NCBI RefSeq assembly: GCF_900460535.1
Contig: NZ_UHIL01000002.1
Coordinates: 930,001 to 994,000, forward strand
DNA length: 64,000 bases
Reading direction: 5' to 3'
DNA from: Vibrio parahaemolyticus
Lineage (GTDB): Bacteria; Pseudomonadota; Gammaproteobacteria; Enterobacterales; Vibrionaceae
Part shown: one piece after another, positions 35,715 through 45,146 of the stretch
Layout: each line of letters opens with the position of its first letter
How positions within the stretch are numbered: position 1 is the first letter of the stretch
The notes under the pieces: model-generated
Told to the model about the DNA's origin: nothing
Seen by the model: the letters and a program-made list of their open reading frames with translations, nothing else
The model's database searches: none
Position numbers and translations under genes: made by a program

Positions 35715-35899
35715 TGTGCTGACTGTTCCCTAACAAACAGAGGCAAATCCAGCGATAAAGTGTCCGTGATGGAAACTCTGAGTCATTTGTATTTCCATTG
35801 CATCCCAACGTTGGTAGTTCGAATCAGCAAGAGAACTATCGTTTTAAACCCACATGACACACTCCTCTCGGTCTTACCTGTGTTATGTGGGTATTTTTT
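35715..35899 (+). ncRNA. Candidate small RNA with its own terminator
   Basis: A terminator (stem ACCCACAT 35848-35855 / ATGTGGGT 35885-35892, inner ACAC/GTGT pairs, then A and T6) ends a block of near-average composition that sits in otherwise AT-rich, gene-free DNA, with no plus-strand gene upstream to terminate. The 5' end is a guess; a TATTTTTATT -10-like stretch lies at about 35705. No known RNA family recognised. Confidence 0.4.
35848..35899 (+). terminator. Orphan Rho-independent terminator
   Basis: Eight-base stem with additional inner pairing and a T-rich tail; the nearest upstream gene on this strand is over 3 kb away. Confidence 0.75.
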
Positions 35900-36245
35900 A
35901 TTTAACTTGTCACTTAACTCCTCTTGAAATTCAATAATTAAAAATGGTCATAATGAAATTTAAATGGATGGCATGTTGAATAATTTTGGATTTTACTGGT
36001 TTGTTGGTATTTAAAAGTTTTGTTTATAATACTTATAACTTGAATTTCTATATTAAAAATGATCTTTGTTATATTTATTGAATGATAAAGTTTTGAAGTA
36101 GCTATAATATCTCGGATTTTTCACATTAGCGATGTTATTCCTTCAGTATCTTGACGTTAATTTACCTATCTTTACGTCTCGTACCCTGTACGGCTAAGAA
36201 AAATAGCAGTATAAAATCAAAACGATTATTTACTTCACTCCTGCT

Positions 36246-37421
36246 ATGAAACTCAATAAAAAATGGCTCGTTTTGTGTGGCCTACTTGCTATTGGTGCTG
36301 GTGGTTATCATTATCTGCAACGTCCAGAACCCATTTCTCCTTACGCGACAGAAGTCGTTCGCAAAGGCAATATCGAAAAGGCGGTATTAGCCAACGGCAT
36401 GTTGCAAGCGTCCAAATTGGTGAATGTAGGTGCGCAAGTATCTGGGCAAATTCAACGCCTCGCTGTGAACTTAGGGGATGAGATCAAACAGGGGGACTTG
36501 ATTGCACAGATTGACAGCCTGACTCAGCAAAACAGCCTCAAAGAAGCCCAGGCGTCTCTTAATAGTCTCAACGCTCAGTACCAGGCTAAGCAAGCGCAGA
36601 TTAAACAAGCAAACTATGAATACGTGCGCCAAAAAGGCATGTTGGCAGCGAAAGCGAGCTCACGAGCTGATTACGAGAATGCCGAGGCGACGCTCGCCAT
36701 CTACAAAGCCGAGTTAGCGCAACTGGATGCCGAAATCGAGAAAGCCAAAATCAACGTCGACAATGCGCAGTTAGATCTCGGTTACACCACTATCAACGCA
36801 CCGATGGATGGCACGGTGGTCTACACCGCGGTGGAAGAAGGACAAACCGTAAACGCCAATCAAACCACGCCAACGATTATCGAGTTAGCCAAGTTAGAGA
36901 CGATGACGGTGAAAGCCGAAATTTCGGAAGCCGATGTGATTTTTGTTCACCCAGGCCAAACGGCGCTGTTCACCATTTTAGGCAAACCGAATCAGCAGTT
37001 TAAAGGCACATTGCGCGCCATTGAGCCGGGGCCAACCATCATGGATGGCGATGACAGCGATCTGAGCATTTCAGATAGCGACGCCATTTACTACAACGCT
37101 GTATTTGATGTGAAGAACCCGCAAGGTATTTTGCGCATCGGCATGACTGCGCAAGTTTCGATTGTCCTTGAGCAATCGGAAAATACCTTGATTGTCCCTT
37201 CACAAGTGCTGCAAAAATCTGGCGGCAAAGGCAACTATACCGTGCCAGTGCTTGAACAGGGCCAAGTGGTGCAAAAGCCCGTGACAGTGGGTATCAACAA
37301 CAAAGTGAACGCAGAAATTCTCTCAGGTTTGAAGGAGGGCGACCAAGTTGTTCTTGGCAATGCTATGGATGGAGAATCATCAAGCCGAGGTGATCGTCGT
37401 CGACCTCCGATGAGGTTCTAA
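36246..37421 (+). CDS. macA: MacA-like periplasmic adaptor of a tripartite efflux pump
   Basis: 391 residues: N-terminal membrane anchor ([18 protein letters not shown]), barrel-sandwich hybrid lipoyl halves ([25 protein letters not shown] and [21 protein letters not shown]), a coiled-coil hairpin between them (about 90-175), and beta-barrel and membrane-proximal parts. MacA links the MacB ABC transporter to an outer-membrane channel and stimulates its ATPase. macB starts two bases after the stop codon. Confidence 0.93.
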   Translation: MKLNKKWLVLCGLLAIGAGGYHYLQRPEPISPYATEVVRKGNIEKAVLANGMLQASKLVNVGAQVSGQIQRLAVNLGDEIKQGDLIAQIDSLTQQNSLKEAQASLNSLNAQYQAKQAQIKQANYEYVRQKGMLAAKASSRADYENAEATLAIYKAELAQLDAEIEKAKINVDNAQLDLGYTTINAPMDGTVVYTAVEEGQTVNANQTTPTIIELAKLETMTVKAEISEADVIFVHPGQTALFTILGKPNQQFKGTLRAIEPGPTIMDGDDSDLSISDSDAIYYNAVFDVKNPQGILRIGMTAQVSIVLEQSENTLIVPSQVLQKSGGKGNYTVPVLEQGQVVQKPVTVGINNKVNAEILSGLKEGDQVVLGNAMDGESSSRGDRRRPPMRF

Positions 37422-37422
37422 G

Positions 37423-39387
37423 ATGAGTGACGTGCTTTTAAAAGTTGAGGATGTAACTCGACGATTTGTCTCTGGCGACGAGTCGCTTACCGTGTTGAAC
37501 CACATTAATTTAGAGATAAAACGCGGTGAAATGGTCGCGATCGTGGGTGCATCAGGATCAGGTAAATCGACGCTGATGAATGTGCTCGGCTGCTTGGATA
37601 AACCGTCCAGTGGTCGATACTTCATTAATGGGCAAGATGTCTCGACGTTGGAATCCGACCTACTGGCGGAACTGCGCCGCGAGTATTTTGGCTTTATATT
37701 CCAGCGTTACCATTTGCTGGGGGACTTAACCGCGGTGGCAAACGTGGAAGTACCTGCGGTTTACGCGGGAGTTCCTCATCGTCAAAGAACGGAGCGAGCG
37801 CAGTCGTTATTGGCTCGCTTGGGGCTGGAAGATCGTTTGACTCACAAGCCCAGCCAACTGAGTGGTGGCCAGCAACAGCGCGTGAGTGTTGCTCGTGCAC
37901 TGATGAACGGTGGTGAGGTGATTCTTGCTGATGAGCCCACTGGCGCATTAGACAGTCACAGTGGGCAAGAGATGATGGCACTGCTTAAAGAGTTGCATCA
38001 ACTTGGGCATACGATCATCTTAGTGACTCATGATATGAACGTGGCGAACTTTGCGGATCGCATCATTGAAATCAAAGATGGTGAAATCATTGCAGATACG
38101 CCAAATGCACAAGTTGTAATCAATGAGCAAGCAGCAAATACACCGAGCGCGTCTTTTCATCGCCCAGCGCAAGCCGCCAGTAAGTGGTGGAAGTGGGACA
38201 GTTTTATTGACGCGCTCAAAATGGCGCTGCTGGCGATGTCTAGCCACAGAATGCGCACGTTTTTGACCATGCTCGGCATCATTATTGGTATAGCCTCGGT
38301 GGTTTCCGTGGTGGCACTAGGTAATGGTTCACAACAGCAAATTTTGTCGAATATTTCATCCATGGGAACAAACACCATTGATGTCAGGCCGGGCAAAGGG
38401 TTTGGTGACCGCCGCTCCGGACGAGTGAAAACGCTAACCGCCGACGATGCTAAATCGTTGGAGAGTCTACCTTTTGTCGACAGTGTCACGCCGTCTTTAT
38501 CCAACAGCTTAACCGTGCGTTACGCCAATCAGGATGCAACCGCGTCTGTGGAAGGGGTTGGGGAAGATTATTTTCGTGTGCGCGGTTATGAGATCGCCAA
38601 AGGTCAGTTTTGGGATGAAGAGAGCGTGAATTCGCTCGCCCAAGAAGCAGTGATTGATGACAACACTAGAAAGGAAATGTTTGCGGATAGAAATCCGATT
38701 GGTGAAGTGATTTTTCTAGGTTCATTGCCAGTGCGTATTGTGGGTGTCACGCAGAAAAAAGAAGACGCGTTTGGTAACAGCGACGCACTGAAAATTTGGG
38801 TGCCATACACCACCATGTCGGGACGAATGATGGGACAACGCTACCTCAACGGTATTACTGTACGGATTGATGAGAATGCCCCAAGCGCAGCGGTAGAACA
38901 GAGCATCATCAACTTGTTAAAAATGCGCCACGGTACAGAAGATTTCTTCACGATTAACACTGACACCATTCGTCAGAGCATCGAGAAAACCACCGCCACC
39001 ATGACGTTACTGATCTCAGCGATTGCGGTGATCTCCCTAATTGTCGGGGGAATTGGCGTAATGAACATCATGTTGGTGTCGGTGACAGAGCGCACGAAAG
39101 AGATCGGTGTGCGAATGGCTGTGGGTGCGCGGCAAGCGGATATTTTGCGTCAGTTTTTGATTGAAGCGGTACTAGTGTGTTTGTGTGGTGGCATTGCTGG
39201 TATTGGCTTGGCGTTTTTGATTGGTTTTGCATTCAGTACATCTGGCAGCAGCTTCCAAATGATTTACTCAATGAGCTCGATCATCTGGGCGTTTATTTGC
39301 TCAACGTTGATTGGCATCGCTTTCGGCTTTTTACCCGCTCGCAATGCAGCCAAACTCGATCCGATAGAAGCGCTAGCGAGAGACTAA
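37423..39387 (+). CDS. macB: MacB-like ABC efflux transporter (ATPase and permease)
   Basis: 654 residues, full length. N-terminal ATPase: Walker [10 protein letters not shown], signature [15 protein letters not shown], Walker [15 protein letters not shown]-terminal half: first membrane helix (about 275-300), a large periplasmic domain, and three final membrane helices ([56 protein letters not shown]). MacB uses a mechanotransmission cycle to push macrolides, enterotoxins or siderophore-type cargo out through a TolC channel. Cargo here is unknown. Confidence 0.95.
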   Translation: MSDVLLKVEDVTRRFVSGDESLTVLNHINLEIKRGEMVAIVGASGSGKSTLMNVLGCLDKPSSGRYFINGQDVSTLESDLLAELRREYFGFIFQRYHLLGDLTAVANVEVPAVYAGVPHRQRTERAQSLLARLGLEDRLTHKPSQLSGGQQQRVSVARALMNGGEVILADEPTGALDSHSGQEMMALLKELHQLGHTIILVTHDMNVANFADRIIEIKDGEIIADTPNAQVVINEQAANTPSASFHRPAQAASKWWKWDSFIDALKMALLAMSSHRMRTFLTMLGIIIGIASVVSVVALGNGSQQQILSNISSMGTNTIDVRPGKGFGDRRSGRVKTLTADDAKSLESLPFVDSVTPSLSNSLTVRYANQDATASVEGVGEDYFRVRGYEIAKGQFWDEESVNSLAQEAVIDDNTRKEMFADRNPIGEVIFLGSLPVRIVGVTQKKEDAFGNSDALKIWVPYTTMSGRMMGQRYLNGITVRIDENAPSAAVEQSIINLLKMRHGTEDFFTINTDTIRQSIEKTTATMTLLISAIAVISLIVGGIGVMNIMLVSVTERTKEIGVRMAVGARQADILRQFLIEAVLVCLCGGIAGIGLAFLIGFAFSTSGSSFQMIYSMSSIIWAFICSTLIGIAFGFLPARNAAKLDPIEALARD

Positions 39388-39389
39388 AA

Positions 39390-40778
39390 ATGAGTAACAC
39401 AATGAAATTCAAAACTCGATTGGTCGCGGCTGCCTTAAGTGCAGTGTGGTTGTCAGGTTGTGGTTCGCTTATGCGTAGTGACTATCAAGCTCCTGAGGTG
39501 CAAGTGCCTGCAAATTGGCAACAGATGCATGTTGCGGGTGATGTCAGTATGGATCCTTGGTGGTTGGCGTTTAACGACCCAACGCTTAATCAATACATTA
39601 CTCAGGTGTTGGCTCAAAACAACGATTTGACGCTGGCAACGCTAACGCTAAAGAAAGCGCGTTTACAGCTGGGTTTAGCGCAAGATGACCTTTTCCCTAC
39701 GTTGAGTTCTTCCACATCAGGACAAGTTCAAAAATCTCTTGATAGCGGGGAATCGGCAGATAGCTACAGCACTAACTTGTCCGTCAATTACGAGTTGGAT
39801 TTGTGGGGAAAAATCTCGGCAGACGTTGACCAAGCCAAGTGGACGGCGATGGCAAGTCAGCAAGATCGCGAGGCGACCGCACAAAGTTTGGTGGCAACGA
39901 CGGCATCGTTATATTGGCAAATCGGCTATCTGAAACAGCGTTTAAACCTCAGTCAGCGTAATGTGGAAGACGTAGCTCAAACGCTACAATTGATTGAAAA
40001 ACAGTACCAACTTGGCGCTGTGGATCAGTTAGATGTGCTTGAAGCCAAACGTACGTTGGCAAGCTTACAAGCGCAGCAAAGTGAGTTTGAACAGAGTTTA
40101 CTTGAGGCAAACAACGCCTTTACGATTTTGTTCAATCAACCGCCGAAGAGCATCAGTGCAAACATCCAAATGCTGCCTGAAGGCGATATGCCATCGTTGA
40201 GTGTTGGTGCTCCGTCTGATTTATTGATCCGCAGACCCGACATTAAAGCAGCGATTTACGAAGTCAAAGCCGCGCTAGCAAATAAAGACGCAGCAGATTT
40301 GGACTACTTGCCCAAGCTGACGCTCACAGGGGCTTTGGGTGGATCGTCACAAGCGCTTAAAGACCTGCTTTCCAACCCGATTGGCAGCTTAGGTGCGGAT
40401 ATGACGCTACCGTTTTTGCAGTGGAATGAGATGAAAAATAGCCAAGCCATTGCCGATTTAGACTATCAATCGGCTATTGTGAGTTATCGCCAAGTGTTGT
40501 ACGCCGCATTCCAAGATGTCGAAAATGCCTTGTCGGCACGCGAGAAATTGAAGTATCAGGCGGCGCGTTTACAAGAACAGTATGATGCCGCAAGTGCCGC
40601 TGAGTCCATTTATGCTGCGCGGTATCAGTATGGCTCGACGTCGATCATGGACTATTTGAATGCACAAGAAGACACCAGAAACGCGCAAGCTTCTTTGTTG
40701 GAAAACCGCTACAACCAGTTTCTCACTCAGGTTACGCTTTACCAGTCTTTAGGAGGAACCGACGTCGCGCCACTGTAA
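39390..40778 (+). CDS. TolC-like outer-membrane efflux lipoprotein (NodT type)
   Basis: About 462 residues from ATG 39390 (a second ATG is at 39402); a longer opening that overlaps macB is rejected because the lipoprotein signal VWLSGC (Cys 24) fits the later start. Two tandem outer-membrane efflux repeats: LALAQDDL-like helices and DLLIRRPDIKAA, typical of NodT/OprM proteins. It completes the MacA-MacB pump in one operon, two bases after macB. A hairpin follows. Confidence 0.93.
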   Translation: MSNTMKFKTRLVAAALSAVWLSGCGSLMRSDYQAPEVQVPANWQQMHVAGDVSMDPWWLAFNDPTLNQYITQVLAQNNDLTLATLTLKKARLQLGLAQDDLFPTLSSSTSGQVQKSLDSGESADSYSTNLSVNYELDLWGKISADVDQAKWTAMASQQDREATAQSLVATTASLYWQIGYLKQRLNLSQRNVEDVAQTLQLIEKQYQLGAVDQLDVLEAKRTLASLQAQQSEFEQSLLEANNAFTILFNQPPKSISANIQMLPEGDMPSLSVGAPSDLLIRRPDIKAAIYEVKAALANKDAADLDYLPKLTLTGALGGSSQALKDLLSNPIGSLGADMTLPFLQWNEMKNSQAIADLDYQSAIVSYRQVLYAAFQDVENALSAREKLKYQAARLQEQYDAASAAESIYAARYQYGSTSIMDYLNAQEDTRNAQASLLENRYNQFLTQVTLYQSLGGTDVAPL

Positions 40779-40823
40779 CTTGTTTAGCGTTGCGACTGCT
40801 GTGATCACAAAGTTCCTTCGATA

Positions 40824-40854
40824 AAAATGGCCACGATGTGTCGTGGCCATTTTG
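40824..40854. terminator. Terminator between the efflux operon and tlh
   Basis: AAAATGGCCACGA / TCGTGGCCATTTT stem with a tiny loop; symmetric A/T tails suit the convergent genes on both sides. Confidence 0.85.
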
Positions 40855-40905
40855 CTTATCAACGTGTGTACGAAGATAAGGTATCAACTCAGAAGCCGTG
40901 TCTGG

Positions 40906-42162
40906 TTAGAAACGGTACTCTGCTAAGTTGTTGCTACTTTCTAGCATTTTCTCTGCAACATAGCGGTGAGTTGCTGTTGTTGGATGCGTGACATCCCAGA
41001 ACACAAACTTCTCAGCACCAGATGCTGCACACTCAGAGCGCAATGCGTGGGTGTACATGTAATCGACAGACGATGAGCGGTTGATGTCCAAACAAGGATC
41101 ACTCGCGTTCACGAAACCGTGCTCTTCTGGCGCAGAAGTTAGCGTCTCGAACAAGGCGTGAGTATCAAACAACGTGATGTTGTAACCTTGCGCTTTGTAG
41201 TACATCGCTTGTGCCTTGATGAACTCGTTCATCTCAAGCACTTTCGCACGAATTTTGTCGATCTCTTCTTGTGTTGAGTACTTAAACTGAGGCGCTTTCG
41301 TCGCATCTGGCAGTGTCATCAACATGAAGTTCTTCGCACCTGCGTCCGTCAAACGAATCAGTGCTTCTGCATAATCCGCTTTCACTTCTGGAACGCCACG
41401 GTTGTAGTTCATGAAGTCATTCAAACCAAACTCAAGCGTAAACAAGGTGTTTGCTGGTTTGTAGTTCTTCGCCAGTTTTGCGTAGGTTAAGTACGAAGAA
41501 ACTTGATCACCAACCCCTGTTAGCGCGATGTATTGGTTCTCACCAGCCGCGCCGCCAACTGCCCAGTTGTAGAGCGGAAGGTTCTTCGCTTTGGCAATGT
41601 ATTCTGTCCACACAAAACCGTTGGAGAAGTGACCTAAGAACCAGCTGTTCGGGTTAGGGAAGCGCCATTGTGATGCGTTAAATATGTTGCCTGTATCAGA
41701 CAAGCTGTCACCGAGTGCAACCACTTTGTTGATTTGATCTGGCTGCATTGCTGCGTCGTTGCTCCAGATCGTGTGGTTGTATGAGAAGCGATTGTCAGCG
41801 GCGAAGAACGTAATGTCTGCGTTCTCGTTCGCCAAATCTAATGTTGCTTCACAACGCTGACGGATAACGTTTTGCGACGTGTTGGTGTAGAACATGTTTT
41901 TAAATGAAACGGAGCTCCACCAGTAGCCGTCAATGGTGAAGTAGCTACCATCTTCGTTTTTTGCCCATTCCCAATCGGTCGCCGGATCATCTTTCGAGTA
42001 GCTGGTGCGATACCAACAGCGAACATAGGTATAGGTTTGGTTTTCTTGCGTGCTGATCACTTCAGACGCTGAAACCATTTCTGGTGATAAGGTTGGCTCT
42101 TCGGCAACTGCAGAAGCAAGCGGGAGTAATGCAGTTAATAGTGTGATTGTTTTTTTCATCAT
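40906..42162 (-). CDS. tlh: Thermolabile haemolysin / lecithin-dependent phospholipase
   Basis: 418 residues, identical in length to V. parahaemolyticus TLH and, as I recall that sequence, nearly identical throughout. Signal peptide (to about residue 20), a beta-rich N-terminal domain, then an SGNH/GDSL hydrolase: GDSLSDTGN (S153), GGAAGENQY, GLNDF, and the D-x-x-H pair in FWDVTHPT (D390, H393). The enzyme is secreted, acts as phospholipase A2/lysophospholipase, lyses red cells with lecithin, and can acylate cholesterol. tlh is a species marker; close relatives carry similar genes. Divergent from the secreted protease. Confidence 0.96.
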   Translation of the reverse strand: MMKKTITLLTALLPLASAVAEEPTLSPEMVSASEVISTQENQTYTYVRCWYRTSYSKDDPATDWEWAKNEDGSYFTIDGYWWSSVSFKNMFYTNTSQNVIRQRCEATLDLANENADITFFAADNRFSYNHTIWSNDAAMQPDQINKVVALGDSLSDTGNIFNASQWRFPNPNSWFLGHFSNGFVWTEYIAKAKNLPLYNWAVGGAAGENQYIALTGVGDQVSSYLTYAKLAKNYKPANTLFTLEFGLNDFMNYNRGVPEVKADYAEALIRLTDAGAKNFMLMTLPDATKAPQFKYSTQEEIDKIRAKVLEMNEFIKAQAMYYKAQGYNITLFDTHALFETLTSAPEEHGFVNASDPCLDINRSSSVDYMYTHALRSECAASGAEKFVFWDVTHPTTATHRYVAEKMLESSNNLAEYRF

Positions 42163-42631
42163 TCACTCTTCTTGTAATGGTTATTGACCCAAGCACATTG
42201 AAAAAATACTTGGCTATAACATTGTTTAGATGAGAATTTTTCTCACTAAACCCTCTAATTCTGAGTAAATACTCCAGACAGTCAACAACTAAATATTCAT
42301 TATTTTGATTTTGGCATCACGGTCAAAAAAATCATTCAGCATAGCAATCGATTAAATGGCTCATATTTAGAATAATTACTCACTAACATTAATTTAACAT
42401 GCATTTTTTGTTAAATAAGTGATTGCTTTATAAGGTTTTGTTGATGCTTTTTGATGTTAACTAAAAATGTTGATTGAATGATATTTTGTACAAATTTGTA
42501 TATTCATGAAACAAATTGTTTGGCATTTTTGGACGATGAACTATAGCTGAGTGACTCATGTATACATCGCAATGATGATTTTTCATGAGGATATAGTGAA
42601 TAAAAATTAGCTCAACTAAGGAATAGGGCAA
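42163..42631. other. Divergent AT-rich promoter region between tlh and the protease gene
   Basis: 469 bases, strongly AT-rich, with no open frame or clear palindrome that I can support. It must hold both promoters; the AT content suggests control by H-NS-type silencing or a LuxR-type factor, but no site is convincing. Confidence 0.5.
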
Positions 42632-44665
42632 ATGCACTACACAACAAGTAAAAAACAAGGCTTATTTACATTGTCTGCTGTCGCCGTCGCGCTGACTGCT
42701 TCCATGTCAGCATTCGCGGCTCCACCGATGGGATTCGACGAATCCAAGTTGCCGACGAAATACATCGTCAAATTCAAAGAAGATCCGGTAAGCCGATCTT
42801 CGATGGGGGGCAACTCGTTTTGGGGACCACGTATCGCGCAAGAATCTGTTTTGCAACAGGTGAAAGCACGTAAAGTGGAAAAACTAGGTAACCGTGCCAT
42901 TTACAGTGTTGAGCTGGATGGGGATGATCTTGAACCACTGCGTAACCGTGGTGATGTGGAATACGTGGAAGTCGATCCTCCGCGTTACCTGCTAAGTGAA
43001 ACGGTACCTTGGGGTTACAACGCAGTGAATGCTCAACAGTTGGATGACTTCAATGCAGGTAACCGCACGGTTTGTATCATCGACTCTGGCTACGATTTGT
43101 CGCACAACGATCTGAGCGGTAACCGTGTTGCTGGTACCAATGACAGCGGCACAGGATCATGGAGTGATCCTGGCAACAACAACGCGCATGGTACTCACGT
43201 AGCGGGCACTATCGCTGCGATCGCGAATACTGAAGGCGTGAAGGGCGTGATGCCAAACCAAAACGTGAACCTTCACATCGTGAAAGTGTTTAACGAAGCG
43301 GGCTGGGGTTACTCTTCTGGTCTTGTGAAAGCGATACAAACGTGTGCTGATAATGGCGCAAACGTGGTGAACATGAGCCTCGGTGGTAGCCAATCGAGCC
43401 GCACGGAGCAAAATGCACTGAAAGCGATCTACGATCAAGGCGTACTGTTAATCGCTGCGGCGGGTAACGACGGCAATACTGCGCACAGCTACCCAGCGTC
43501 TTACGATTCTGTCATGTCAGTTGCAGCGGTCGATAATCAAAATGATCACGCGGCGTTCTCGCAAGCGACGGATCAAGTTGAAATCGCGGCGCCGGGTGTG
43601 GCGATCCTGTCCACCGTAACAGTAGGCGAAGGTAAGTTGTCTGACATTACGCTAAACGGTGTTAGCCAGTTTGACCGTGGCATCGTGCCTCATAACCGTT
43701 TGGTCCACAACGGCACGGAGTTTGTACCAGCACCAGTTGCAGGTTCAGTCACCGCGACATTGGCAAGCTGTGATGTGTCTGGTGGCAACTTCAACTGTGG
43801 CGACATGTCAGGCAAAATCTGTCTTACTGAGCGTATTGGCAATCAATCTTCAGGTACATACCCAGAGGTGGATGCAGTCCGAGCATGTTACAACGCGGGC
43901 GCAAGCGCGGCGATTGTATACAGCAACGCGGCATTAGCTGGGTTACAAAACCCTTTCTTAGTTGACCAAAACAACGCTTATCGCATGGTGTCGGTGACAG
44001 TTGATCGTGCATTTGGTCAAGAGCTATTGGGTTACGTAGGCCAAGAGATCACGGTTGCAACTACATCAGGTGAAGACTACGAGTACTACAACGGCACTTC
44101 GATGGCGACTCCGCACGTAACGGGCGTAGCTGGCTTGGTGTGGAGTTACCACCCAACGTGTACCGCAGCGCAAGTACGTAACGCGTTGATCAAAACCGCG
44201 ACAGACATTGATGTTGCAGGTCGAGATAACCGCACAGGTCACGGCCTAGTGAATGCGGAAGCGGCGAAGCTGTTCTTGGATGCGGGCTGTAATGGTCCTG
44301 ACGGTGGCGGTAGCTCTGTAGATTCTAGCTACTCAAACACTAACCCTGTTGCGATTCCTGACAACAAAACCTCTGGTGCCATCAGCGCACTGAATGTCGA
44401 TCGCACTGGCGACTCAGGTACTGTAAGCATTGACGTAGATATTAGCCATACTTACATCGGTGACCTACGAGTGACTCTGACTTCACCGACAGGTGGACAA
44501 GTCGTGCTTCACGACAATACTGGCGGCAGCGCTAACGATATTAAAACCACTTTCCAAGTTGATTTCTCTGGTTTTGAATCACAAGGTTCTTGGGAACTAA
44601 AAGCCGTCGACAGTGCCAGAAGAGACACAGGTACAATCAACAGTTGGTCTCTGACATTTCAATAA
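42632..44665 (+). CDS. Secreted subtilisin-like (S8) serine protease with PA and P domains
   Basis: 677 residues, with AAGGAATAGGG before the ATG. Signal peptide (to AFA, 29), I9-type propeptide (about 42-121, ending VEYVEVDPPRYLLSE), catalytic domain with D151 (IIDSGYD), H189 (HGTHVAGT) and S490 (GTSMATPHV). A PA-like insert (about 335-480) precedes the serine. After a glycine linker comes a C-terminal P/proprotein-convertase domain (about 565-677, YIGDLRVTLTSPTGG). Such vibrio proteases leave the cell by type II secretion and degrade host or environmental protein. A propeptide-like gene follows within 10 bases. Confidence 0.94.
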   Translation: MHYTTSKKQGLFTLSAVAVALTASMSAFAAPPMGFDESKLPTKYIVKFKEDPVSRSSMGGNSFWGPRIAQESVLQQVKARKVEKLGNRAIYSVELDGDDLEPLRNRGDVEYVEVDPPRYLLSETVPWGYNAVNAQQLDDFNAGNRTVCIIDSGYDLSHNDLSGNRVAGTNDSGTGSWSDPGNNNAHGTHVAGTIAAIANTEGVKGVMPNQNVNLHIVKVFNEAGWGYSSGLVKAIQTCADNGANVVNMSLGGSQSSRTEQNALKAIYDQGVLLIAAAGNDGNTAHSYPASYDSVMSVAAVDNQNDHAAFSQATDQVEIAAPGVAILSTVTVGEGKLSDITLNGVSQFDRGIVPHNRLVHNGTEFVPAPVAGSVTATLASCDVSGGNFNCGDMSGKICLTERIGNQSSGTYPEVDAVRACYNAGASAAIVYSNAALAGLQNPFLVDQNNAYRMVSVTVDRAFGQELLGYVGQEITVATTSGEDYEYYNGTSMATPHVTGVAGLVWSYHPTCTAAQVRNALIKTATDIDVAGRDNRTGHGLVNAEAAKLFLDAGCNGPDGGGSSVDSSYSNTNPVAIPDNKTSGAISALNVDRTGDSGTVSIDVDISHTYIGDLRVTLTSPTGGQVVLHDNTGGSANDIKTTFQVDFSGFESQGSWELKAVDSARRDTGTINSWSLTFQ

Positions 44666-44674
44666 GGAGTGACT

Positions 44675-45022
44675 ATGAAGAAGCTGACCTTACTTTCCGT
44701 AACGGCGGGGAGTTTGACCGCGCTATTGGCGATTGGCATGAGCGCCACCAGCCTTGCCAACAACCAAGGCTTTCCTCTTGTGGATGAGCGTCCAACAAGT
44801 GCAGAGCAACAACCGGCTCGCTATTTTGTGAAATATCACAAAGGGAAAGAAAGCGAAGTGAGAGCGCTTCTTCGTCACAACAACCTTGAAGTGGTCGATG
44901 CTTTGGTGAAACAGCAAGTGTTGGTAGTAACCGGCTCTCAAGAAGATGTCGACAAGCTTTCCACCAGCGATGCGGTTGAGTACACCGAGCAAGAACCAAC
45001 GAGAAAGTTGCTGTCCCAATAA
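44675..45022 (+). CDS. Exported inhibitor-I9-like protein, homologous to the neighbouring protease's propeptide
   Basis: 115 residues from ATG 44675, preceded by AAGGAG. Signal peptide about 1-29 (ATSLANN). The rest reads like a free-standing subtilisin propeptide: RYFVKYHKGKESEVRALL...VDALVKQQVLVV...DAVEYTEQEPTRKLLSQ. It parallels KYIVKFKEDP...DVEYVEVDPPRYLLSE in the protease encoded just upstream. Stand-alone I9 proteins inhibit subtilases or help them fold (family knowledge). The operon position suggests it guards the cell against, or chaperones, that protease during export. A terminator follows. Confidence 0.85.
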   Translation: MKKLTLLSVTAGSLTALLAIGMSATSLANNQGFPLVDERPTSAEQQPARYFVKYHKGKESEVRALLRHNNLEVVDALVKQQVLVVTGSQEDVDKLSTSDAVEYTEQEPTRKLLSQ

Positions 45023-45038
45023 GATAGCCTCAATAAGA

Positions 45039-45069
45039 AAAACGCCCCTCACGTGAGGGGCGTTTTTTT
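45039..45069 (+). terminator. Terminator of the protease operon
   Basis: AACGCCCCTCAC / GTGAGGGGCGTT perfect stem with no more than a tight loop, followed by eight T. Confidence 0.9.
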
Positions 45070-45146
45070 TGAGTGCTTTTCTATGGCTAAAGCCTCTCAG
45101 AGATGAATGCCGACGAGCCTAATTCCGTATTCATCAGAGAGAAAAC

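Larger units (their letters stand above)
35486..36245. other. Intergenic stretch of 760 bp between fadL-like gene and macA
   Basis: AT-rich at both ends. In the middle (about 35700-35900) is a less AT-rich block ending in a strong plus-strand terminator, listed as a candidate RNA. I see no protein-coding frame. Confidence 0.6.

Noticed and set aside
35790..35840. tRNA-like GTTCGAATC T-loop motif
   Set aside because: The flanking bases do not pair into a T stem and no acceptor or anticodon arm can be formed. No tRNA or rRNA gene is seen in the window.
39177..39389. Long upstream start for the TolC-like gene, overlapping macB
   Set aside because: It would bury the lipoprotein signal. ATG 39390 gives a correct lipobox and follows macB by two bases.
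42632..44665. Many long opposite-strand open frames inside highly expressed genes (protease, PTS, phn, metalloprotease)
   Set aside because: They are shadows of codon-biased genes: no ribosome sites, no domain patterns, and fully contained in well-supported coding regions.
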